Of a stretch of DNA of 18,566 nucleotides, positions 1-8,751 are shown in pieces. Origin of the DNA: RBG-16-66-20 sp049651845. Its GTDB lineage: Bacteria > Pseudomonadota > Gammaproteobacteria > Burkholderiales > SG8-39. The position numbers and the translations under genes are program-made. Below the pieces are notes generated by a model, which saw nothing but the letters and a program-made list of their open reading frames with translations, did not search any database and had not been told where the DNA came from. The number at the start of each line of letters is the position of its first letter. Position 1 is the first letter of the stretch. The stretch is taken from assembly GCA_049651845.1 (NCBI GenBank), contig JBASCW010000039.1, positions 1-18,566 of the forward strand. Direction: 5' to 3'.

Positions 1-399
1 CGGGGATCCTGATCAAACTGAACGGCAGCAGCCATGCCGACTAACGAGCGAGGACCGGGCGTGCGGCTTTCATCTGGGCCAGAGCATTCAATGCTCGCAA
101 ACAGGCCGGCTATAGTGACGCAGTCCGACCTTCTCTCGTCATCTCCGTTGCCGTTGCAGAAACGGGGAAGTCCTCATAGTTCAATCATAAGAAGTATTGC
201 GGCCTATCTTAGTCGCGTTCTCCCCGCGCCGCTGTGAATGCTCCGTGCAATCAGCACGATAGATGCGTTCGCGATTTGCGGCTGCCAGGATAGGCCGCAG
301 GATTCGCGCAAGACAATGATTTCCCGCACGTATCTCGGATCGCGATGGAACGGTATCCGTCGCAGCCCGCCGACTCGCCGGGATCGGGTGTTCGGGTGC
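1..399. other. Region with no supportable gene
   Basis: This stretch lies downstream of the thioesterase stop and reaches the left window edge. It looks less GC-rich than the rest. Short open frames exist on both strands (for example 34-237 and 238-426 on plus), but none has a clear ribosome binding site, a recognisable domain or the codon pattern of its neighbours. I see only small inverted repeats: a 7-base stem with a 1-base centre at 82-96, a 5-base stem at 244-258 and a 6-base stem at 277-299. None is followed by a T tract, so I do not call a terminator. Confidence 0.5.
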
Positions 400-1296
400 C
401 TAGCGGCCGAGCGCTTTGTGGGTTGACAGCACTTCGAGCACGAGCCGGCGGTTCTTTCCCGTGACTTCCGTGCGTACGACTGCGGTAAGCCCGCCCCGGT
501 GGACGATCGTGGAGCGCGCGCGCAGCGTGCGGCCCTCGCCCGGGCTGATGTAGAACGCCGAGATCGTCGCCAGCCGCCAGCCGCCCGCGAGCTTTTCAGC
601 CGCGTGCTTCGCGGCCATGGCAATGAGGATGCCGCCTTGCGCGTGGCCCACGCGGTTGCCGGCGTGCAGGCCGTTCTGCAGCACGCCCGCGCCGCCCCAG
701 AAATTTTCGATGAACGTCCCGGGCGCGGCCAGAGCGGACTCTGCTTGCTTGAGGATTTCCTTTTCCGACTTCTCGAGCTGGGAGAGCTTCAATGGAAAAG
801 GCTCGGAAAACCCTCGTTTTCGCAGCGGAACAGGATGCAGGCTCATCCCTTTCGGTGGCTGCAGCGCCATGAAGCTGCCGGTGCCGTAGCATACCTGCCC
901 CGCGCTGCCCACGACCGAGACGCAGCTCAGGCCCAGGCGCCCGGCGGCGCGATGGAAGAAGCCCTGGAACTCGCCCTGCGCGCGCAGGCGCCCGCGGGCG
1001 GGGGCGCCCGTGAACTGCAGGCTCAGGTTGACGGTGGCGATGCGCGTCTCGCGCGAGAGCTGCGCGCGGATGCTCGCGCCGAGCGCGAGGTCGGCGAGCA
1101 TCGCCAGTGCGCTCAAGTCCACCTCGCCCGCCGCGTCCGTACACCAGGGGCCGGGATCGAGCGAGAGACGAACGCCGCTGCGCGCGACCTTGTCGAAGGA
1201 GACGTCGAGAAAGTTGCCGGGGAAATGCAGCCCGGGAATCCGGTTCAGCGCGATGCCGCGCAGCACGCGGCGCCGGATGAGCTCCCGGTCGTTCAA
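400..1296 (-). CDS. Acyl-CoA thioesterase-like protein with two hotdog domains
   Basis: The 298-residue product looks like a PaaI/acyl-CoA thioesterase-type protein made of two hotdog halves. The first half has the hotdog helix (AMLADLALGASIRAQL) followed by strands ending QVCYGTGSFMAL. The second half repeats the pattern from RVGHAQGGILIAMAAKHA through the VLEVLSTH strand near the C terminus. Hotdog thioesterases hydrolyse acyl-CoA thioesters in the cytoplasm; the substrate here is unknown. I start it at TTG 1296, because that codon overlaps the upstream TGA stop as TTGA and an AGGAAG ribosome binding site lies just before it. Reading further upstream only follows a shadow frame of the VOC gene. 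A GTG at 1266 is an alternative that would give 288 residues. It is the last gene of the long minus-strand run that includes urease. No metabolic link to urea is evident. Confidence 0.75.
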   Translation of the reverse strand: MNDRELIRRRVLRGIALNRIPGLHFPGNFLDVSFDKVARSGVRLSLDPGPWCTDAAGEVDLSALAMLADLALGASIRAQLSRETRIATVNLSLQFTGAPARGRLRAQGEFQGFFHRAAGRLGLSCVSVVGSAGQVCYGTGSFMALQPPKGMSLHPVPLRKRGFSEPFPLKLSQLEKSEKEILKQAESALAAPGTFIENFWGGAGVLQNGLHAGNRVGHAQGGILIAMAAKHAAEKLAGGWRLATISAFYISPGEGRTLRARSTIVHRGGLTAVVRTEVTGKNRRLVLEVLSTHKALGR

Positions 1297-1907
1297 TGCT
1301 TCCTGAGCCGCGTGTCCTGGCCGGGCGGCGCGTCCTTCACCGCATCTTCCAGCGTGAAGCACTCGCGCCATTCCTGCGGCGGGCGGATTCTGCCGTCCGG
1401 GCCGACCTGGTCGAGGCCCCAGTAGATCTCCAGCCAGTGGCCGTCCGGGTCGCGGAACTCGACCGCGACCTGGCAGCCGGCGCGCCGCCGGCCCTCGAAC
1501 TCGACCTTCACGCCGTTCTGCTTCAGCCACTCGCGCGCGGCGAAGACTTCGTCGAGCGTAGCGACCTCGAAGGCCATGTGGTGCATCTGCCGGTGGGTCG
1601 AAGCGCCGGGCGCGGCGTCCCCAGCGGCGCTTTGTGCCACTCCTACCAGCGCGACACCGTGGTGATCGGAGGCGCAGCGCATGAAGACCATGCAACCCTT
1701 CATCATGGTCTCGGGATAGACGTCCGACACGCGGAAGCCGAGCACGCCGGTGTAGAAGCGCGTGGAGCGCTCGATGTCCGAGACCATCAGCACCACGTGG
1801 CCGATCTTGGTGAGGCTGAACGGCCGGCCAGCCTTGGGCCCGAGCGCGCGCAGCGCCTCGCTCGCGGGGCTCTTCAGCCCTTCGTGGTCAACGATGCCTC
1901 TGGCCAC
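1293..1907 (-). CDS. VOC-superfamily (glyoxalase/extradiol dioxygenase-like) metalloprotein
   Basis: This 204-residue protein has the paired beta-alpha-beta-beta-beta modules of the vicinal oxygen chelate superfamily. The first module starts at KIGHVVLMVSD, continues with TRFYTGVLGF, and supplies one His. The second starts at HHMAFEVATLDE with another His, and ends in FRDPDGHWLEIYW with the metal-ligand Glu. That His-His-Glu set is typical of divalent-metal VOC enzymes such as glyoxalase I and catechol 2,3-dioxygenases. The reaction cannot be fixed from sequence alone. About 28 residues precede the first module, from a GTG start at 1907 that lies six bases after the upstream mini-protein stop. 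The stop overlaps the thioesterase TTG start, so the two are probably translated together. The last 40 residues are a tail beyond the VOC fold. Confidence 0.8.
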   Translation of the reverse strand: MARGIVDHEGLKSPASEALRALGPKAGRPFSLTKIGHVVLMVSDIERSTRFYTGVLGFRVSDVYPETMMKGCMVFMRCASDHHGVALVGVAQSAAGDAAPGASTHRQMHHMAFEVATLDEVFAAREWLKQNGVKVEFEGRRRAGCQVAVEFRDPDGHWLEIYWGLDQVGPDGRIRPPQEWRECFTLEDAVKDAPPGQDTRLRKH

Positions 1908-1913
1908 AGGCTT

Positions 1914-2078
1914 TCAGTCCTTCCCTCTGAATGCGACGAAAAGAAACAGCAGGAACACCAGCAGGAGCAAGCCGTGTTCGACGCCCCAACCGTGAAAATG
2001 CCTTTCGGGCGCGCCGTGGCCGGGGTGCGCGATCGCGCTCCCGGCCGCCGCCAGCCACAGTGCCATCAAGCCGCGCAT
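1914..2078 (-). CDS. Small exported His-rich one-helix protein next to ureG
   Basis: This gene encodes 54 residues. MRGLMALWLAAAGSAIA reads as a signal peptide with an AIA cleavage site. The predicted mature chain is about 37 residues: HPGHGAPERHFHGWGVEHG, with five His in the first 18 positions, then a Leu/Phe/Val membrane helix and a short RGKD tail. A GGAAGGA ribosome binding site lies five bases before the ATG at 2078, which overlaps the end of ureG by 13 bases. A second in-frame ATG at 2066 overlaps the ureG stop as TGATG and would give 50 residues. The HPGHG start and the later H..GLLLL stretch recall the N terminus of HupE/UreJ nickel-related membrane proteins, but most of that family's length is absent. 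A role in metal binding is inference. It could also be a decayed UreJ. Confidence 0.75.
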   Translation of the reverse strand: MRGLMALWLAAAGSAIAHPGHGAPERHFHGWGVEHGLLLLVFLLFLFVAFRGKD

Positions 2079-2671
2079 AGCATTCCTTCCGTTTCGATGA
2101 ATTTGACGATGACCTCGATCCCCTGCCCGGTCTTCAGATTGCTGAAGACGAACGGCCGCTTGCCGCGCATCTTCTTCGCGTCGCGCTCCATGACCTCGAG
2201 CGAGGCGCCGACCATGGGCGCGAGGTCGATCTTGTTGATCACCAGCAGGTCCGACTTGACGATGCCGGGACCGCCCTTCCTCGGGATCTTGTCGCCCGCG
2301 GCGACGTCGATCACGTAGAGCGTGAGGTCCGAGAGCTCGGGGCTGAAGGTGGCGGCGAGGTTGTCGCCGCCCGACTCGATGAGGATCAGGTCCAGGCCCG
2401 TGAAGCGGCGGTTCAGGCGCTCCACCGCCTCCAGGTTGATCGAGGCATCCTCGCGGATCGCGGTATGCGGGCAGCCGCCGGTCTCCACGCCGATGATGCG
2501 CTCGGGCGCGAGCGCCTCGTTGCGCACCAGGAACTGCGCGTCCTCTTCGGTGTAGATGTCGTTGGTCACCACCGCGAGGTTGTAGCGGTCGCGCAGCCGC
2601 TTGCAGAGCGCCAGCGTGAGCGCCGTCTTGCCCGAGCCCACCGGCCCGCCAATGCCGACGCGAAGCGTCAT
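2066..2671 (-). CDS. ureG: Urease accessory GTPase UreG
   Basis: UreG is the GTPase that, with UreD, UreF and UreE, delivers nickel to apo-urease. The 201-residue length is normal. The P-loop GPVGSGKT sits at residues 9-16, and the nickel-binding Cys-Pro-His motif (TGGCPHTAIRED) has Cys67 and His69. The stretch LTLYVIDVAAGDKIPRKGGPGI and the NKIDLAP guanine-specificity motif are also present. The gene starts 10 bases after the ureF stop, so the accessory genes are probably co-translated. It has no N-terminal His-rich extension; that nickel store is instead on UreE and perhaps on the downstream mini-protein. Confidence 0.97.
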   Translation of the reverse strand: MTLRVGIGGPVGSGKTALTLALCKRLRDRYNLAVVTNDIYTEEDAQFLVRNEALAPERIIGVETGGCPHTAIREDASINLEAVERLNRRFTGLDLILIESGGDNLAATFSPELSDLTLYVIDVAAGDKIPRKGGPGIVKSDLLVINKIDLAPMVGASLEVMERDAKKMRGKRPFVFSNLKTGQGIEVIVKFIETEGMLCAA

Positions 2672-2681
2672 AGCCGGCCCA

Positions 2682-3332
2682 TCACGAGCGGAACAGCCGG
2701 CTGTATTGCGTTTCGTGCTTCGAGGAGAGCATGGCGAGGCCCGGCGCGAAGTTGCCGATGTCCTCGTCCTTCATCGAAAGAACTCTCGGGATGAAAATCG
2801 AGATTCTTTCCCCCAGATCTAGAAGGATCCTCTGCCCATCGGTCTGGCCGAGCGGCACGGCTTTCACCGCGGCCATCACCTGGTTCTCGACCCAGGCCCA
2901 GAGGTAGGCCTGCAGCGCCGCTTGCGGCTCGATCTTCCAGTGCGCGGCCGCGTAGGCGAACGCCGCCGGGAACGATGGTTCTACGACCGGAACCTCGCCG
3001 ACGCCGAGGTCCTTCAGGAGCCGGTTGAGCGAATAGCCCATCTGCACCGTCTCGGCGCGCAGCTCCGCGGTCTCGCGGCTCGCCAGGAATTGCCGATTGG
3101 TGTCTTCCGCTCTTGACGAGGCCTTCTCGACGAAAGAAGAAATCAGGGAAAACAGCAGGGGCGCTTCCATCTTGGCCACCGAATGCTCGAGGACGTCGCC
3201 GATCCACTGCTCCGCGCTCGCCGCATCCTTGACCACGCCGGCCTCGACCGCGGCTTCCAGTCCGCCGGAATAGCTGTAGGCGCCGACCGGGAGGGCTGGA
3301 CTCGCCAACTGGAGGAGTTTGGAGAGATTCAC
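2682..3332 (-). CDS. ureF: Urease accessory protein UreF
   Basis: UreF bridges UreD and UreG in the urease activation complex and gates GTP-dependent nickel transfer. The 216-residue, mostly helical protein opens with the family signature LASPALPVGAYSYSGGLEAAVE and ends in the conserved tail KHETQYSRLFRS. The start is GTG at 3332, overlapping the ureE TGA as GTGA, so initiation is likely coupled to ureE. Two stretches (about 3100-3170 and 2780-2820) use AGA, TCT, TCA, ATT and CTT codons that are rare elsewhere in these genes. Confidence 0.95.
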   Translation of the reverse strand: MNLSKLLQLASPALPVGAYSYSGGLEAAVEAGVVKDAASAEQWIGDVLEHSVAKMEAPLLFSLISSFVEKASSRAEDTNRQFLASRETAELRAETVQMGYSLNRLLKDLGVGEVPVVEPSFPAAFAYAAAHWKIEPQAALQAYLWAWVENQVMAAVKAVPLGQTDGQRILLDLGERISIFIPRVLSMKDEDIGNFAPGLAMLSSKHETQYSRLFRS

Positions 3333-3894
3333 TTGTGGTGATGGTGACCGTGGTCATGGCCGCAATGCTCGTCGTGGACATGATCGTGGTCGCGATCGTG
3401 GCTGTGCCCGTGGTCGTGGATCTTGCCGCCGTGCCCCATCTCGTCGTGCTGGTGGCGGCCGCCTGCGTAGGCGCCGGCCTCGGGCTCGAACGGCGCTTCC
3501 ATCGCCGTGACCGTAGCGCCGAGCTTCCCGAGCATCTCCTCGAGCACGCGATCGGGCGCCAGGCGCAGGAAGCCGTTGCCCACCTGCACCGGGACGTGGC
3601 GGTTGCCGAGGTGGTAGGCCGCCTTGGCGAGCGCGGCGCCATCCGCGCACTCGACGTGCAGCACCTTCTCGGGCTGGGCGACCACCTCGATCACGCGCCC
3701 GTCGGAAGCGGTCACCAGGTCGCGGTCGCGCAGGATCTCGCCGCGCGGCAGCTTGAGGCCCACTTCCTCTCCCGACGCGAGCTTGGTGCGCAGGCGGCTC
3801 TTCTGCCGCTGCTCGAACGGCAGGATCAGCTGCCCCTTGACCTCGACCTTGTAGGCCGAGCGCGGGATCTTCAGTTTCGACTTGATCTCGAGCA

Positions 3895-3895
<1 letters not shown>
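3329..3895 (-). CDS. ureE: Urease nickel metallochaperone UreE with His-rich tail
   Basis: UreE carries nickel to the UreDFG-apo-urease complex. The 188-residue product has the N-terminal peptide-binding domain (about 1-70) and the ferredoxin-like metal-binding domain (about 75-145), including the YHLGNRH motif with His95 and His100. From residue 148 to the end there are 17 His in 41 residues, mixed with Asp and ending HHHHK. His-rich UreE tails of this sort bind several nickel ions and act as a store. The ATG at 3895 shares one base with the ureC TGA (TGATG), so translation is coupled. The open frame extends far upstream of this ATG, but that part is a shadow of ureC. Confidence 0.96.
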
Positions 3896-5588
<1,693 letters not shown>

Positions 5589-5592
<4 letters not shown>

Positions 5593-5897
5593 CTGAGTTT
5601 TCCGTTTACTTTTCCGGCGAAGCCGAAGACCCGCCGCAAACCGACCAATCCAACCAGTTCGACGGTTCTCGTCTGCCCCGGCTCGAAGCGCACGGCCGTC
5701 CCGGCCGCGACGTTCAGGCGGCAGCCGTAGGCCGCCTGGCGGTCGAACTCGAGCGCCTCGTTGGTCTCGTAGAAGTGGTAGTGCGAGCCGACCTGCACCG
5801 CACGGTCGCCGGTATTGGTGATCTTCAATTGGCTCGTCTTTCTCTTCTCATTCAGGAGAATTTCCCCTGCAACGACCTTGATTTCGCCTGGAATCAT
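5589..5897 (-). CDS. ureB: Urease beta subunit UreB
   Basis: This 102-residue structural subunit packs on UreC. It begins MIPGEIKVVAGEILLN, contains the conserved VQVGSHYHFYETN segment and the DRQAAYGCRLNVAAGTAVRFEPG stretch near the middle, and ends VELVGLVGLRRVFGFAGKVNG, all typical of beta subunits. The ATG at 5897 overlaps the ureA TGA as ATGA, and the TGA overlaps the ureC GTG as GTGA, so the three subunits are translationally coupled and probably made in equal amounts. Subunits A, B and C are separate genes, as in most proteobacteria, not fused as in Helicobacter. Confidence 0.97.
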
Positions 5898-6196
5898 GGG
5901 ATCGGGTTGTGCACCGTCACGAGTTTCGTTCCGTCCGGGAACGTGGCTTCGACCTGGATGTCCGGGATCATTTCCGGCACGCCTTCCATCACGTCGGCGC
6001 GCTTCAGGATCGTCGCGCCGAAGCTCATCAGGTCCGAGACGCTTCGTCCTTCCCGCGCGCCCTCCATCACCGCGGCGGTGATCAACGCCACCGCCTCCGG
6101 AAAGTTGAGCTTGAGGCCCCTCGCCTTGCGCCGCTCGGCGAGCAGCGCGGCCGTGAAGACGAGCAGCTTGTCCTTCTCTCTTGGCGTCAATTCCAT
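5894..6196 (-). CDS. ureA: Urease gamma subunit UreA
   Basis: This is the 100-residue gamma subunit of the (ABC)3 urease. It begins MELTPREKDKLLVFTAALLAERR, has the conserved LNFPEAVALITAAVMEGAREG helix and ends in the typical TKLVTVHNPIP motif. The ATG at 6196 follows a purine-rich AAGAAGAAA stretch that can serve as a weak ribosome binding site. It is separated by 39 bases from the upstream hydratase gene, the largest gap inside the ureD-to-thioesterase run, so a separate ribosome entry is likely here. No promoter is obvious in that gap. Confidence 0.97.
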   Translation of the reverse strand: MELTPREKDKLLVFTAALLAERRKARGLKLNFPEAVALITAAVMEGAREGRSVSDLMSFGATILKRADVMEGVPEMIPDIQVEATFPDGTKLVTVHNPIP

Positions 6197-6235
6197 TTTC
6201 TTCTTGGCGGAAGTTCGGGGAACAGCGGGAAAAAC

Positions 6236-7045
6236 TCAAGCGATCTTCACTCTCGCCTCGCCGATGCCGGCGAAGCGCGCGACGACTTCGTCGCCCGGCT
6301 GCGCGATCTCCAGCCCCGTCCAGGCGCCCGTGGTGACGACGTCGCCCGCGTGCAGCCCGAGGCCGCGCTTGGCGCAGTGCTTCACCAGCCAGGGCAGCAG
6401 GCGGAACGGGTTGCCGAAGGAGTGCGCGCCCTTCGCCTTCGAGACGCGCGTACCGATGCGGAATTCCATCTCCTGCTTCGGGAAGTCGATCTTCTGCCAG
6501 TCCTTGATGCCGCTGCCGACCACCAGCGCGCTGTTGTTCTGGAAATCGGCGAGCTTCCACAGGCCCGAGGTCTCCTTCCAGTTCGCGAGGCGCGTGTCGC
6601 AGAGCTCGATCGCCACCACCACCTCGCCTACGGCGGCCGCGATCGAGCTCGCCGAATACGGCCGGCCGCGCGGCGGCAGGTCCTTCGCCAGGCGGAAGGC
6701 GACCTCGGCCTCGACACCGATCATCTGCATCGTCGCGCCGGCGACGCTCGCCGGGCTGCGCAGCACGCTCTCGGCGGCGATCGGCGCCGCGGTCGGCTCG
6801 ACCTTGTCGCTCGGCCCGCCCGCCTTCCAGGCCGTGGCGCGCGCGCCGGGCCAGAGCGCCGCGAACACTTCCTCCTGGATGCGGTAGGCCTCCTTCTCGG
6901 TGCTCAGCGGCAAGTCGGCGGTCTGCGCCGGCTTGCGCTTGCGGAAGGCCTCGATCAGCCGCCGGGTCCCCTCGGTGATGGTCGGCAGGCCGCGCTTGCG
7001 CAGCAGCGCGTCGACCAGCGTCTTCTGTGCCTCTTCCCTGCTCAT
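6236..7045 (-). CDS. 2-keto-4-pentenoate hydratase / FAH-family enzyme inside the urease operon
   Basis: The 269-residue product matches the MhpD-type hydratase branch of the fumarylacetoacetate hydrolase fold. Seen in order: the WKAGGPSDK segment near residue 70 where hydratases have YKIGLTS; the acidic metal-site stretch GVEAEVAFRLAKDLP; IELCDTRLANWK; LADFQNNSALVVG; GNPFRLLPWLV; and LHAGDVVTTGAWTGLEIAQPGDEV near the C terminus. Members hydrate 2-hydroxypentadienoates in meta-cleavage pathways or decarboxylate related keto acids; the substrate here is unknown. Its ATG at 7045 overlaps the ureD stop as ATGA and it ends 39 bases before ureA, so it is embedded between two urease genes. No known urease function needs such an enzyme. 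Confidence 0.88.
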   Translation of the reverse strand: MSREEAQKTLVDALLRKRGLPTITEGTRRLIEAFRKRKPAQTADLPLSTEKEAYRIQEEVFAALWPGARATAWKAGGPSDKVEPTAAPIAAESVLRSPASVAGATMQMIGVEAEVAFRLAKDLPPRGRPYSASSIAAAVGEVVVAIELCDTRLANWKETSGLWKLADFQNNSALVVGSGIKDWQKIDFPKQEMEFRIGTRVSKAKGAHSFGNPFRLLPWLVKHCAKRGLGLHAGDVVTTGAWTGLEIAQPGDEVVARFAGIGEARVKIA

Positions 7046-7875
7046 GTCCGCCAGATCCTCGGTTCGCTCGCTTCCCGGCCGGTGAGCGCGGGTCGAAGCA
7101 TTCGCCAGAGCGCGGTGAAGTAGCCGCGCGCCGCCTCGCCCGAATCGCCGAGGTAGCGCGCCAGCAGAATGCCCGGAAGCACGGTGACCGCGCCGCGGCC
7201 TGTTTCCGGTTCGGCTTTCCGCAAACCGTTCAAGAGCGCTTGATTCAAGTTCGACGACGAAGCAAACAGGGTGCCGAACACCGGCCTGCCGCCGAGGCCG
7301 GCGGGCGAGGCCATGAGCCGGCCGCCGCCGTCGATGCGGCCGCGCTCCAGCCACAGCAGCCGGCCTTCGCGGCGCACGCGGATCGAGCTGCGGTAGCTGC
7401 CGCGCGCGTAGCGCTCGCCCGAGCCGGTGCGCCCGAGGCAGACGATGTCCCAGCCGATGAGCGACGCGTCCGCCGCGAGCTCCACTTCGCAGTCCGTGCG
7501 CGCGAGCGCGCCGTCGAAGACGATGGTTTCCTGCGGCAGCCACTCGAGCGTGCCGCGCACGGCGAAGCGCAGCGCCTGGCTGGCCCAGGGACCGGCCGAG
7601 CGGTACCACTTGGCCGCGCCCGGCGTGGTCAGCAGCGCGCACGCGCGCTCCCGGACGCTGGCGTCGAGCTGCAGCTCGTCGCCGCCCGCGATGCCGCCGG
7701 GCGGATGCACCACGATCGCGTGGCAGACCTCGCCACCCTCCGGATAGAGCGGCTTCTGGACCACGAGCGGGCCGTCGTGCTGCTTTCTCTCGAGGATGCT
7801 TTTCCCGTCCCTGAATCCGAATTCCAGGGAAAGTGAGGCTTTCCACGAGCTGACGATGGGCTCCGCGAGCTGCAT
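7042..7875 (-). CDS. ureD: Urease accessory protein UreD (UreH)
   Basis: UreD is the scaffold that binds apo-urease and recruits UreF and UreG; nickel is thought to pass through it. The 277-residue product shows family hallmarks: HPPGGIAGGDELQLD, TTPGAAKWYRS, LEWLPQETIVFDGA, GWDIVCLGRTGSGERYARG and the tail LPGILLARYLGDSGEAARGYF. I chose the ATG at 7875 because it gives the usual family length and N terminus; the frame continues further upstream as a shadow. No strong ribosome binding site precedes it. It is the first urease gene, 43 bases after the Cys-repeat gene on the same strand, so where its transcript begins is unclear. The next gene overlaps it as ATGA. Confidence 0.93.
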   Translation of the reverse strand: MQLAEPIVSSWKASLSLEFGFRDGKSILERKQHDGPLVVQKPLYPEGGEVCHAIVVHPPGGIAGGDELQLDASVRERACALLTTPGAAKWYRSAGPWASQALRFAVRGTLEWLPQETIVFDGALARTDCEVELAADASLIGWDIVCLGRTGSGERYARGSYRSSIRVRREGRLLWLERGRIDGGGRLMASPAGLGGRPVFGTLFASSSNLNQALLNGLRKAEPETGRGAVTVLPGILLARYLGDSGEAARGYFTALWRMLRPALTGREASEPRIWRT

Positions 7876-7918
7876 CCCCGAATCATACTGCCGGTCTTGC
7901 CGCGCAGGTCCTCCGTCG

Positions 7919-8749
7919 TCAGCGCCCGGATTGCTTGAGGCAGGCGGCCCGCTTGCCGGCGTCGGAGACCTGGCCGCACCACGTCTCATCCTTGAGCTTT
8001 CTGGCCACCACCAGGTAGCAGGTATCGCGGTAGGTCTGCGGGTCGCACTGCACGCCGGGGGACGCGAAGCGGCACGGCGCGGCGATCTGCATGCATAGCG
8101 CTGGTTTGCCCTTGCGCTCGGCGATCTGGTAGAGGCAGCTCCAGCGCGAGGAATCGAAGCTGACCCGGTCGCACAGCAGCTCGTCGCTGTCGCGCAGCGC
8201 AAAATTCATGAGGCAGGCGCCGCGCTTCAGCTCGTCCCCGATGGCGTCGCATCCCCCTGCCGACCGGGGCGTGACCTGCCAGAACGCGGCCGCGACGCCG
8301 GCCGCGAGCAGCAGCGCGCCCGCGGCCGAGGCGCGCGTCAGCCTCGCGCTACCCGCCCGTGCAAGGTACGCGACGAATGCCGCCAGCATGATCGGCGCGG
8401 TGGCGTGGTTGACCAGCAGGTAGAAAAGGCCGCACAGCGCGTCCGGCGCGAATACGCACGGCGCGAGCGAGACCACCTCCAGAACCAGGGCGCCGAGCAT
8501 CGCCCGAAACGCCCAGCGGGCGCCCGACGGAGCAGGCGCGCCGGCGAAGAGCCGGTGCAGCGAAGCGAGAACCACGCACGCATGCCCCAGCACCGCTACG
8601 AACGGCCGCAGGTGCAGCAGGGAGAACGACCCCTGCAGCGTCGGGTCGGCGTTCAGGAACAGGTCGGGGATCGCTCGCGCATCGACGATCAGGAGCGCGC
8701 ATGCCGCGACGACTGGCAGCAAATGCAGCAGGCGCAACAGTGTCGCCAT
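7919..8749 (-). CDS. Five-helix membrane protein with periplasmic Cys-repeat domain
   Basis: I do not recognise a named family for the whole 276-residue protein. It has five hydrophobic segments (about 5-24, 48-68, 80-98, 106-130 and 141-158). Arg-rich loops between helices 2-3 and 4-5 point to a cytoplasmic N terminus and a periplasmic C terminus. The C-terminal 110 residues hold ten Cys and a repeat: an R-x-x-C motif at Cys179, Cys205, Cys244 and Cys270, and the first three are each followed by another Cys exactly 14 residues later (193, 219, 258). A further Cys pair (98 and 106) flanks the 3-4 loop, also predicted outside. Disulfide bonding is inference. The ATG at 8749 lies 60 bases from the divergent TctC-like gene. 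It may be a neighbour of ureD by accident. Confidence 0.82.
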   Translation of the reverse strand: MATLLRLLHLLPVVAACALLIVDARAIPDLFLNADPTLQGSFSLLHLRPFVAVLGHACVVLASLHRLFAGAPAPSGARWAFRAMLGALVLEVVSLAPCVFAPDALCGLFYLLVNHATAPIMLAAFVAYLARAGSARLTRASAAGALLLAAGVAAAFWQVTPRSAGGCDAIGDELKRGACLMNFALRDSDELLCDRVSFDSSRWSCLYQIAERKGKPALCMQIAAPCRFASPGVQCDPQTYRDTCYLVVARKLKDETWCGQVSDAGKRAACLKQSGR

Positions 8750-8751
8750 CA

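Noticed and set aside
34..426. Two short plus-strand frames (34-237 and 238-426).
   Set aside because: No convincing ribosome site, no domain and no resemblance I recognise. They may be chance frames in a non-coding stretch.
499..1425. A 308-codon plus-strand open frame opposite the thioesterase.
   Set aside because: The minus-strand frame has clear hotdog motifs; the plus frame is Ala/Arg/Glu-rich with no motif or ribosome site.
7870..7900. A TATGAT box just upstream of ureD as a sigma-70 promoter.
   Set aside because: No matching -35 box lies at the proper distance, and the start of transcription would fall almost on the ATG.
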